Of a stretch of DNA of 32,210 nt, positions 16,760 through 23,863 are shown piece after piece (the first letter of the stretch is position 1; every line of letters begins with the position of its first letter). The DNA comes from Ignavibacteriota bacterium. GTDB lineage: Bacteria; Bacteroidota; Ignavibacteria; Kapaibacteriales; UBA2268. The position numbers and the translations under genes are program-made. Under the pieces are notes generated by a model that made no database searches, had not been told where the DNA came from, and worked only from the letters and a program-made list of their open reading frames with translations. The DNA lies in the NCBI GenBank assembly GCA_016219595.1, contig JACRLY010000075.1, positions 1 to 32,210 of the forward strand, given 5' to 3'.

Positions 16760-18235
16760 ATGGCAAAACCTTTAAGCGTTCTCTTTGTTAGCAGCGAAGC
16801 CTTACCTTACGTAAAATACGGTGGAGTTGCAGATGTAGCATATTCCCTCCCTTTAGCATTACGCGATTTGGGTCATGATATGAGAATAATGCTCCCCAAA
16901 TACGGCAGTGTTTCTGAAAGGAGAAACAGGATTCATGAAATCAACAGGTTAAGGGATGTCCCCATACCTATTGGAAATCATTCTGAACCTGCAACTATTA
17001 AATCATCTTCAATCAATAATCCGAGAGCTAAAGTACAGGCATATATTACCACCAATAATAAGTATTTTGATGCAAAAAAAGGGATTTACAGCGACGCTAA
17101 AACCGGCAAGCCATATCCTGACAATCATGAAAGATTTATTTATTTTTGCCGCTCTGTAATCGAAACATGTTTAATATTAAGCTGGTTTCCTGACATAATT
17201 CATTGTAACGACTGGCAGACTGCATTTGTTATGATAATGGCAAAAACTGCTTTTGCCAAAGATTTTAAGAAAACAAAGTTTGTATATACATTTCATAATA
17301 TTCATCAGCAGGGTGAATTTTCCGAAAAGCAATTCGATTTAACAGGTTTGAACCAAAAAGTCAAGAATGACTTGCTGCACAAAAAGATGATTAATCCCGT
17401 AAAAGGTGCATTAATGTATTCTGATTATATAACAACAGTTAGCGATACATACGCAAAGGAAATTTTACAGGACAGCAAACATACAAATGAACTTAATGCC
17501 TTGCTGCTGAAGTATAAAAAGAGATACAAAGGAATTCTTAACGGTATTGATACATACAGTTGGGACCCGAAGACAGATTTGTTAATAAGTAAGAAATTCA
17601 GTAATAATTTCGAAGATTTCAAGCAGGCAAACAAGAAATCATTATCAGTCAAAATGGGTTTGACATATAGCGAAGAAACACCTTTAATTGGTATGGTAAC
17701 CAGATTAGATGAACAAAAAGGAGTAACTTTAGTTACATCAGCCGCCGATAAATTATTCCATGAAGATATACAGATGGTAATTCTTTGCGACGGTACCCAG
17801 GAATCAAGAAATGATTTGAGGGATTTATCACTGAAATATCCGAAAAAACTTAAGGTTAAATTCGGATATGATGAAATAATGGCTCACCAGATAGAAGCCG
17901 GCTCAGATATGTTCCTGATGCCTTCAGAATATGAACCTTGCGGATTGAATGCTATGTATTCACTGGTTTACGGTTCAGTTCCAATTGTTCGGAATACCGG
18001 AGGATTGACCGAAATCGTAAATGATTTCGACGCTGACAAAAAATCCGGAAATGGATTTACATTTAAAAATTACAAAAATTCCGATATGCTTGCTTCAATT
18101 ACTAAAGCAATAAGCTTGTTCAAAAACAAAGATTTATGGGAACAAATCGTACAAAATGGAATGAGCGGAGATTATTCCTGGTCTAAATCCGTCAAAGAGT
18201 ATGATGAAATTTACAAAAGTATAACGAAAGATTAA
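16760..18235 (+). CDS. glgA: Glycogen synthase, GT5 family
   Basis: The protein transfers glucose from ADP-glucose (or UDP-glucose) to the non-reducing end of a growing alpha-1,4-glucan. The 491 residues cover both GT-B halves. The N-terminal half has SSEALPYVKYGGVADVAYSLP (the K-x-G-G loop at 19-22, Tyr instead of the usual Thr), PDIIHCNDWQTA and FVYTFHNIHQQG. The C-terminal half has GILNGIDTYSWDP, PLIGMVTRLDEQKG and PSEYEPCGLNAMYSLVYGSVP followed by NTGGLTEIV. Length is normal for bacterial GlgA. No Shine-Dalgarno is seen before ATG 16760, only A-rich DNA. The stop is followed in the same frame by a DUF4270-like remnant. The usual FCB arrangement of glgA beside a DUF4270 gene is recalled, not verified. 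Confidence 0.92.
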   Translation: MAKPLSVLFVSSEALPYVKYGGVADVAYSLPLALRDLGHDMRIMLPKYGSVSERRNRIHEINRLRDVPIPIGNHSEPATIKSSSINNPRAKVQAYITTNNKYFDAKKGIYSDAKTGKPYPDNHERFIYFCRSVIETCLILSWFPDIIHCNDWQTAFVMIMAKTAFAKDFKKTKFVYTFHNIHQQGEFSEKQFDLTGLNQKVKNDLLHKKMINPVKGALMYSDYITTVSDTYAKEILQDSKHTNELNALLLKYKKRYKGILNGIDTYSWDPKTDLLISKKFSNNFEDFKQANKKSLSVKMGLTYSEETPLIGMVTRLDEQKGVTLVTSAADKLFHEDIQMVILCDGTQESRNDLRDLSLKYPKKLKVKFGYDEIMAHQIEAGSDMFLMPSEYEPCGLNAMYSLVYGSVPIVRNTGGLTEIVNDFDADKKSGNGFTFKNYKNSDMLASITKAISLFKNKDLWEQIVQNGMSGDYSWSKSVKEYDEIYKSITKD

Positions 18236-19228
18236 AAATTCGCATCCATTCCTGATACTTTGGGAAATATCAGTGAAAATGATATTGATTCTGTTACTCT
18301 TACTTTACCTTTACTAAGGTATGCCTTCGGTGATTCAACAAATAAATATGGATTATCTTTTAAGGTATATGAAATACAAAAATATTGGTCAAATAAAACT
18401 AACTGGGATACTTTATTCCCATCTGGAAGCCAGCAAACCGAATATTTCGATTATTCAAAAGTTCTTGGGACATTCAATGACTCTATAGGACAATATAAAG
18501 ATATGATTCCAATTTCTTTGCAATTGGATAAACAATTAATTGCAAAATGGTTCAAACTCGCTTCTGACACTTCAAAATCAGATACGATTTGGGGAATTGC
18601 ATTAGTTCCGGATAATAATTCTGTTGTTGTCCGCTCATTGTCTTCTCAAACATTGACTGATTTAAGAGTACATCCGTATTTGAGGATTACTTATAAAAGT
18701 AAACCTGATTCAGTTGATACTTTAGTGCTGACATCTGCAATAGATGCTTCAGTTACAAATTCAAATAAGCCCGATGAAAATACTTTAACTATACAGGGAG
18801 GTATATCAAGCCGGTTTAAATTGAGCTTTAATGTAGACTCAATTCCTGATGAAGCAGCAATTCATGTAGCACAGCTTGACCTGCATTTTAACAAATCGGC
18901 TTCAAAGTATGGCAATTATAATCTTGACTCAACAATAACAGCAAGGTTATATTCCGATTCAACTTACAGTACTTATTTTGATGAATATTTTGGTGCAAAT
19001 GATAATCTCGACAGAAATGTATTCAGATTCCCGAAAATAACTTCAGCAGTTCAGTATTGGGTAACACATGGGAAAAAAGGAGAATTGGTCTTTTCATCGG
19101 AAGGATTAAATAATGAATACAGGGAATTTGATAAATTGGTATTTTATGGGATAAATGACCCTGATTCAACAAAAAGACCAGCATTAAGAATAATATATTC
19201 AACAAGACCAAAGATAAGAAAAAGATAA
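18236..19228 (+). pseudogene. 5'-truncated DUF4270-like surface lipoprotein gene
   Basis: An open frame runs directly from the glgA stop codon, in the same frame, to TAA 19228 (about 330 residues). The first possible start is TTG 18260, without a ribosome site. The product begins mid-domain and has no signal peptide, although its content (IDSVTLTLPLLRYAFGDS, LSFKVYEIQKYW, later LDLHFNKSASKYGN and PALRIIYS) is that of an exported beta-sandwich protein. The vdSv.L.l...GDs...l.VyEl pattern matches my memory of DUF4270 lipoproteins, with DNRLRE-like beta-sandwiches as an alternative. The N-terminal third with signal and lipobox seems deleted. It may still be co-transcribed between glgA and the barrel gene at 19248. 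Confidence 0.55.
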
Positions 19229-19247
19229 TTATAAGAATTTATATTTA

Positions 19248-20501
19248 ATGATAAAGAATTTGAAAAGTAAATTATTAATATTTATATTAGGTGTAACCGG
19301 CGCGGTATTTAGTTTCGCACAGGGAGGTTCAAATTATTCAATCTACGGAATAGGTGATATTTATCCCGGAGGTAATGCAAGTTTTGAATCATTAGGCGGA
19401 ACTTCGATTGCAGTGCCATCGGATTTCGGAGTAAATATGAGGAATCCTTCATTATGGTCATTTACCAAGACATCGCGTCTGCAGGCTGGGTTCAGGTTCA
19501 ATCAAAACAGTGTAAATAACGGTAAGTATTCATTATTTCAAAATAATGGCAAAGTTGACGGGATATTCGGAATATTTTCTGTGGATACTTCTATAGGGCT
19601 TTCAGTTAGTTTTGGAGTTCATCCTTACAGTTCTGTTAATTATCTGATTAAAACTGAAAATAGTGTTGAAATAGATACTACAGAAGCTATTGCCCAAACG
19701 ACGTTCAACGGCAGCGGCGGTCTATCAAATGCATATTTAGGAGCATCATTCAAATTATTCAACGGATTGAATTTAGGCGGCGAAGTTCATGCTACATTCG
19801 GATTGATCGAAACTCAGATAACAACTATTTTCCCAACAAATTCTTATGCAGCATCTATTAGTATCCGTGATGACAACTTTTTTGGTTTCGGATACAAAGC
19901 TGGTGCTTATTATTCAGGAATTGAAAACCTTGGAATCGGGGCATATTTAGAAGGCCATCCTAATACGACTGTAGACAGCAAATTGTATTATACATATCTG
20001 ACAATGACAAAAGACACATTAATACAAAATCCTGAATACAGTGTAAAAATACCTTTATCAATCGGATTCGGATTATCATATACACTTGGAAAATTTCTTT
20101 TTGCAGCTGATTATATAATGCAGGATTTTTCGGATTTTGATTATAATGTTGACACAAATCATGCAAAGCCGAATTATAAAAAATCATCACAACTTTCTTT
20201 TGGAATTTCAAGATTGGGTAATAAATCAATCAATGCAAAATTCTTAGATAAAATAAATTATAATTTCGGTTTCGGTTACCGGGAACTATACATCAATACA
20301 TTTGGTAAAGATATAAACGAATACTATGGCTCCTTTGGAATGGATATGCCTGTAATAGGTTCTGCTATGGTAAATTTTGCTTTCACAATAGGTTCCAGGG
20401 GAACAACAGATGCAGGATTAGTAAGAGAACTTTTCGGCAGACTTACTGTTGATTTAAGTATAGGAGAAATTTGGTTTGTACCATACAGAAGAAACCAATA
20501 A
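19248..20501 (+). CDS. Outer-membrane beta-barrel protein, FCB type
   Basis: This 417-residue protein has a Sec signal peptide (to about FSFAQ, residue 25). The mature start, NYSIYGIGDIYPGGNASFESLGGTSIAVPSDFGVNMRNPSLW, follows the common FCB outer-membrane protein pattern (YSrYGiGD ... lGGtsia ... iNxrNPsly). Repeated amphipathic strands with Gly/aromatic alternation follow. It looks like the relatives of OmpP1/FadL-type barrels without their defined substrate motifs. It begins 19 bp after the truncated DUF4270-like frame and ends 38 bp before hslV, so it is probably inside a longer operon. No clear ribosome site precedes the ATG. The ligand is unknown. Confidence 0.75.
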   Translation: MIKNLKSKLLIFILGVTGAVFSFAQGGSNYSIYGIGDIYPGGNASFESLGGTSIAVPSDFGVNMRNPSLWSFTKTSRLQAGFRFNQNSVNNGKYSLFQNNGKVDGIFGIFSVDTSIGLSVSFGVHPYSSVNYLIKTENSVEIDTTEAIAQTTFNGSGGLSNAYLGASFKLFNGLNLGGEVHATFGLIETQITTIFPTNSYAASISIRDDNFFGFGYKAGAYYSGIENLGIGAYLEGHPNTTVDSKLYYTYLTMTKDTLIQNPEYSVKIPLSIGFGLSYTLGKFLFAADYIMQDFSDFDYNVDTNHAKPNYKKSSQLSFGISRLGNKSINAKFLDKINYNFGFGYRELYINTFGKDINEYYGSFGMDMPVIGSAMVNFAFTIGSRGTTDAGLVRELFGRLTVDLSIGEIWFVPYRRNQ

Positions 20502-20539
20502 TTAAATATAATTTTTGATTATTAAATTGTAAATAAAGG

Positions 20540-21097
20540 ATGAAAAACAAGAATAATATTATTTTACCGGAAGTACGTTCGACTACTGTCATCGGTGTGT
20601 TGAAAGATGGAAAAGCAGCAATGGGTGCTGACGGGCAGGTTTCGTTCAATAATACGGTAATGAAACATAATGCTAAGAAAGTAAGAAAAGTATATAATAA
20701 TAAAATCATTGCCGGGTTTGCAGGAGCAACTGCCGATGCTTTCACTTTACTTCAAAGATTTGAAGAAAAACTCGAAGCCCACAGTGGAAATTTATACAGG
20801 GCATCAATTGAATTGGCAAAAGATTGGAGAACAGACAGGTATTTAAGAAAGCTTGAAGCTATGCTCGCCGTAATGGACCCGACAAATGCACTTCTGATAA
20901 GCGGCACAGGCGATGTAATCGAACCGGATGACAGAATTATATCAATAGGTTCCGGTGGTCCTTATGCATTATCTGCTGCAAGGGCATTACTCATCCATAC
21001 TGATAAACCGGCAAGGGCAATAGTAGAGGAATCTCTCAAGATAGCAAGTGAAATATGCATCTATACAAACTCAGTGATTACCATCGAAGAATTATAA
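20540..21097 (+). CDS. hslV: ATP-dependent protease proteolytic subunit HslV
   Basis: The 185 residues match the HslV (ClpQ) threonine peptidase. Maturation would remove a 14-residue propeptide to expose T15 in RS-TTVIGV. Conserved stretches [55 protein letters not shown] and [18 protein letters not shown] are all present. HslV forms a double hexamer capped by HslU rings in the cytoplasm and degrades unfolded proteins. The propeptide is longer than the single Met or few residues of many homologs. The ribosome site is odd: AAAGGATG puts the GGA directly against the start codon. hslU follows after 10 bp. Confidence 0.95.
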   Translation: MKNKNNIILPEVRSTTVIGVLKDGKAAMGADGQVSFNNTVMKHNAKKVRKVYNNKIIAGFAGATADAFTLLQRFEEKLEAHSGNLYRASIELAKDWRTDRYLRKLEAMLAVMDPTNALLISGTGDVIEPDDRIISIGSGGPYALSAARALLIHTDKPARAIVEESLKIASEICIYTNSVITIEEL

Positions 21098-21107
21098 TTA
21101 GAATAAT

Positions 21108-22556
21108 ATGAAAGATACTGATAATAATAATACAGATAAAATTGTACTCAGCGATAAACAAAAGAAAATCATTAGAAATGTGATTGATGATGATTTTTTT
21201 AAGAAACAACTGACACCGCGTCAAATAGTTAATGAGCTGAATAAATATATAATCGGACAGGATGATGCAAAAAAAGCGGTAGCAATTGCATTAAGAAACA
21301 GATGGAGAAGACAGCAAGTAAAATCTGATTTGAAAGAAGAAATCCTTCCGAATAACATCATCTTAATCGGTCCCACCGGAGTCGGAAAAACGGAAATCGC
21401 AAGAAGGCTGGCAAAACTTGCTGGAGCTCCTTTTGTAAAAGTCGAAGCGACAAAATTCACTGAAGTAGGTTATGTAGGCAGAGATGTCGAATCGATGATT
21501 CGCGACCTGGCAGACCGTGCAGTTTCAATGGTAAAGGAAGAAAAAACTTCGGAAAAATTAATAGAAGCAAGGATTGCGGCAGAAAACAGGGTACTCGATA
21601 TTTTGATTCCTCCGGTGAAAAAAAGTCCATCGTTCGATACAGCAACAGAAAACGACATAGAAGATAATGCCAAGACACGTGAAAAATTCCGTGAGATGCT
21701 TAAGAACGGTAAGCTGAACGACAGGAATATCGAAATTGACATGATGGTTGACCAGGTACCGTCATTACAGGTGCTCGGTCCAATAGGGCTCGATGAAATG
21801 GGTATGAACCTACAGGATATGTTCGGCAGCTTAATCCCCAAAAAGAATAAGAAGAGAGTTTTAACCGTATCAGAAGCATTAAAAGTTCTTGAAAAAGAGG
21901 AAGTGGAAAAGCTTATAGATATGGAAGCAGTAGTTAAAGAAGCTATTTTAAGAGCAGAAAATTCGGGAATAGTATTTGTGGATGAAATAGATAAGATTGC
22001 ATCACGCGGCGGTGCAAGCGGCTCGGGACCTGAAGTCTCAAGAGAAGGCGTCCAGCGGGATTTGCTCCCGATTGTAGAAGGTACGAGTGTCAATACAAAG
22101 TACGGGCATGTTCATTCAGACCACATTTTATTCATTGCATCCGGTGCTTTTCATGTATCGAAACCGGCTGACTTGATACCCGAACTTCAGGGACGATTCC
22201 CAATCAGGGTGGAATTGAAAAGCTTAACAAAGGATGATTTGGTAAAAATATTAACCATACCTGAAAACGCACTCATAAAACAATACCAGGCTTTGATTGA
22301 ATCTGAAGGAATAAAACTTGAATTCGACAGCTCAGCCATAGAAGAAATTGCCTCGATTGCCGAACAGGTGAATGATGAAGTTACAAACATAGGTGCGAGA
22401 CGCCTCCACACTATACTCACTACTTTACTCGACGACATACTTTACAACACACCTGACAATATCGAAAATGAAACATTTACCATTGACGCTAAGCGTGTCA
22501 ACGACAAGTTAAAAGATATTGTAAAGAGCAGTGACCTGAGCAGGTTTATATTGTAG
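21108..22556 (+). CDS. hslU: HslU ATPase, unfoldase of the HslUV protease
   Basis: This AAA+ ATPase of 482 residues unfolds substrates and feeds them to HslV. The N-terminal [34 protein letters not shown] is the family hallmark. Walker A is GPTGVGKT (88-95), the pore loop GYVG (121-124) is followed by RDVESM, and the Walker B aspartate is D292 in [10 protein letters not shown]. The sensor-region [12 protein letters not shown] and sensor 2 ([17 protein letters not shown]) are present. The C-terminal tail DLSRFIL, which inserts into HslV, is intact. Length is slightly above E. coli HslU (443), the difference lying in the I-domain and N-terminus. It is the last gene of the operon; a toxin-antitoxin pair follows. 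Confidence 0.96.
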   Translation: MKDTDNNNTDKIVLSDKQKKIIRNVIDDDFFKKQLTPRQIVNELNKYIIGQDDAKKAVAIALRNRWRRQQVKSDLKEEILPNNIILIGPTGVGKTEIARRLAKLAGAPFVKVEATKFTEVGYVGRDVESMIRDLADRAVSMVKEEKTSEKLIEARIAAENRVLDILIPPVKKSPSFDTATENDIEDNAKTREKFREMLKNGKLNDRNIEIDMMVDQVPSLQVLGPIGLDEMGMNLQDMFGSLIPKKNKKRVLTVSEALKVLEKEEVEKLIDMEAVVKEAILRAENSGIVFVDEIDKIASRGGASGSGPEVSREGVQRDLLPIVEGTSVNTKYGHVHSDHILFIASGAFHVSKPADLIPELQGRFPIRVELKSLTKDDLVKILTIPENALIKQYQALIESEGIKLEFDSSAIEEIASIAEQVNDEVTNIGARRLHTILTTLLDDILYNTPDNIENETFTIDAKRVNDKLKDIVKSSDLSRFIL

Positions 22557-22583
22557 TTTATAATTAATGCCAATATTGAATTG

Positions 22584-22601
22584 AAATAAAATATTTGCCT
22601 T
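22584..22601 (+). repeat. 18-bp element shared with 13082-13099, possible promoter
   Basis: AAATAAAATATTTGCCTT occurs identically upstream of the antitoxin gene and upstream of the PpiD-like gene (13082-13099). The AATATTTG inside differs by one base from TAnnTTTG. It lies about 30 bp before ATG 22633. Confidence 0.4.
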
Positions 22602-22632
22602 CCCGTTTAAAATTAAAAAACAGGAGTTGAAA

Positions 22633-22839
22633 ATGAACACTTTTTCTGAAGTTCTTGAAACAATTGATAGCTTTCCTATCGAAGAACAGCAAGAACTAAG
22701 TAACATTATTCAAAAAAGAATTATTGAATATAGACGCGAACAATTAATAAAAACAGTTCGCGAAGCCCAGGAAGAGTATAAGCGGGGTGAGGCAAAACCG
22801 GCAACTACTGATGAGATAATGAGGGAAATAACCGGTTGA
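22633..22839 (+). CDS. Type II antitoxin (partner of RelE/YafQ-like toxin)
   Basis: This is a 68-residue acidic, helical protein. I choose ATG 22633 (CAGGAG 6 bases upstream) over a TTG two codons earlier that abuts the ribosome site. The N-terminal half (TFSEVLETIDSFPIEEQQELSNIIQKRIIEYRREQ) would be the folded part. The C-terminal EEYKRGEAKPATTDEIMREI is the extended segment that, in such pairs, wraps and blocks the toxin. No ribbon-helix-helix or HTH DNA-binding motif is obvious. It overlaps the toxin gene by 4 bp (TTGA). The identification rests mainly on size, acidity and the neighbour. Confidence 0.75.
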   Translation: MNTFSEVLETIDSFPIEEQQELSNIIQKRIIEYRREQLIKTVREAQEEYKRGEAKPATTDEIMREITG

Positions 22840-23123
22840 AAAGAACACTTCTAAAAACCAATGCATTTATAAAAAGTGCAAAAGATTTTATATCTTCACA
22901 CCCTGAAAAAGGAGAAATTATCAATAACACTCTTAATTCATTAAGTGAAAATTTGCATGAACCAAAATTGAAAACTCATAAACTGAAAGGTAATTTATCC
23001 GGTTTATACGCTTGTAGTGCAGGTTATGATGTTAGAGTAATTTTTGAGATAATCAGGGATTCAAATACAGGAGTTGAATCAATACTTCTCGAAGCAATAG
23101 GAACTCACGAAGAAGTATATTAA
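22836..23123 (+). CDS. RelE/YafQ-family mRNA interferase toxin
   Basis: This is a 95-residue basic protein. The KTHKLKGNLSGLYACSAGYDVRVIFEI core and the ending ILLEAIGTHEEVY fit the YafQ branch of the RelE/ParE superfamily. H48, K49, R67 and H91 stand at positions expected for the ribonuclease active site, H91 (GTHEEVY) being the signature residue. Such toxins cut mRNA on the ribosome when the antitoxin is degraded. The start codon is TTG at 22836, overlapping the antitoxin stop (TTGA), so translation is coupled. The module is freestanding, downstream of hslUV. Whether HslUV degrades the antitoxin cannot be told. Confidence 0.87.
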   Translation: MKRTLLKTNAFIKSAKDFISSHPEKGEIINNTLNSLSENLHEPKLKTHKLKGNLSGLYACSAGYDVRVIFEIIRDSNTGVESILLEAIGTHEEVY

Positions 23124-23148
23124 AAAATATATTAATTTATATTATAAT

Positions 23149-23179
23149 TGAAATAAAAAATTCCCGCATAAAGCGGGAA
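23149..23179 (-). terminator. Terminator for the minus-strand HMA-like gene
   Basis: TTCCCGC (23161-23167) / GCGGGAA (23173-23179) is a perfect 7-bp stem with a 5-nt loop. On the minus strand it is followed by TTTTTTATTT. On the plus strand no T-run follows, so it does not end the toxin transcript. Confidence 0.7.
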
Positions 23180-23236
23180 TCGAGGTAGAACAAGGTTCGT
23201 TTATATAAAAAACAAGTGCAATAATTCAAATCAGTA

Positions 23237-23631
23237 TCATTCGAAATTACCGTTAGCTTTTTCGTTAGCTTTCTCCGATTTGCCGGCTCCGGTTTTATCC
23301 TTTGCATCATTACAAATCAGTTCGGCATCGTAACCGAGTTTTCTGACTGATTTTATTATATTATCGCAATTTGTTTTTTCGCTGTTAATACGTACCGTTA
23401 ATACTTTTGAATTTAAATCAAGCTCTGAATCAATTACACCAAGCATACCGCCTAGGTTTGATTCGATTATGTTTTTTGAATCCCAGCTATAAGCCGAGGT
23501 TTTTATTTCAATGACTTTGCAGATTTCCTTGTCTGCAGAAAAAACCCTTCCCTTTAGTTGCTTATACGAAGAATAATGATTTAGGTTACACGAAATAGTG
23601 AATAAAAAAAAATAATGATGGAAAAATTCAA
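23237..23631 (-). pseudogene. Degenerate HMA-domain lipoprotein gene
   Basis: The only ATG gives a 69-residue product (23446 to 23237), but the frame stays open upstream and completes a beta-alpha-beta-beta-alpha-beta heavy-metal-associated fold: CKVIEIKTSAYSWDSKNIIE, SNLGGMLGVIDSELDLNSKV, LTVRINSEKTNCDNIIKSV, RKLGYDAEL. The metal loop, normally C-x2-C, reads SAYSWDSK, so both cysteines are gone. Still further upstream the frame reads LFTISCNLNHYSS, like a lipobox. That signal would need TTG 23631 joined through the A9 run at 23604-23612 (plus strand) by one added base: MNFSIIIFF-LFTISC. No ribosome site is visible. The tail is Lys/Glu/Asn/Ala-rich with a short repeat. It looks like a decayed gene or a metal-free HMA derivative. 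Confidence 0.5.
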
Positions 23632-23785
23632 TAAGGTTATCAATTTAAAGTAATTAAATATTTATTTTACATAAATCTAATTAAATTTATTAAATTTTTT
23701 TGAGACCTTTTTCAACTTAATGTGTCTTTAAATTATTAATATTGGCAAAAACTCAAAAAGATATAAATTTTAGTAAAGTAATTAA

Positions 23786-23793
23786 TAAGTTTG
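23786..23793 (+). promoter_or_regulatory. Candidate -7 element of the CotH operon
   Basis: TAAGTTTG fits TAnnTTTG, about 70 bp before ATG 23864. A matching -33 TTG at normal spacing is not evident. The surrounding 23632-23863 is AT-rich and otherwise noncoding. Confidence 0.3.
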
Positions 23794-23827
23794 TATAACA
23801 AAAAAAAAGGATTTGATGTAAGATTGG

Positions 23828-23843
23828 TACACCATTAGGTGTA
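23828..23843. promoter_or_regulatory. Inverted repeat in the CotH operon leader
   Basis: TACACC-ATTA-GGTGTA is a perfect 6-bp dyad, 20 bp before ATG 23864. TGTATAACAAA also occurs twice as a direct repeat (23792-23802 and 23840-23850), the second copy overlapping the dyad. It may be an operator or a short leader hairpin close to the start codon. Confidence 0.45.
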
Positions 23844-23863
23844 TAACAAATATAGGTAAGATA

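Noticed and set aside
21470..22093. Long minus-strand open frame (207 codons) opposite hslU
   Set aside because: It is Ser/Ile/Phe-rich low-complexity translation of the complementary strand of a strongly conserved gene, without a ribosome site.
22836..23123. Toxin as a ParE-type gyrase poison
   Set aside because: The GTHEEVY ending with its histidine and the HKLKG core fit the YafQ/RelE ribonuclease branch better than ParE.
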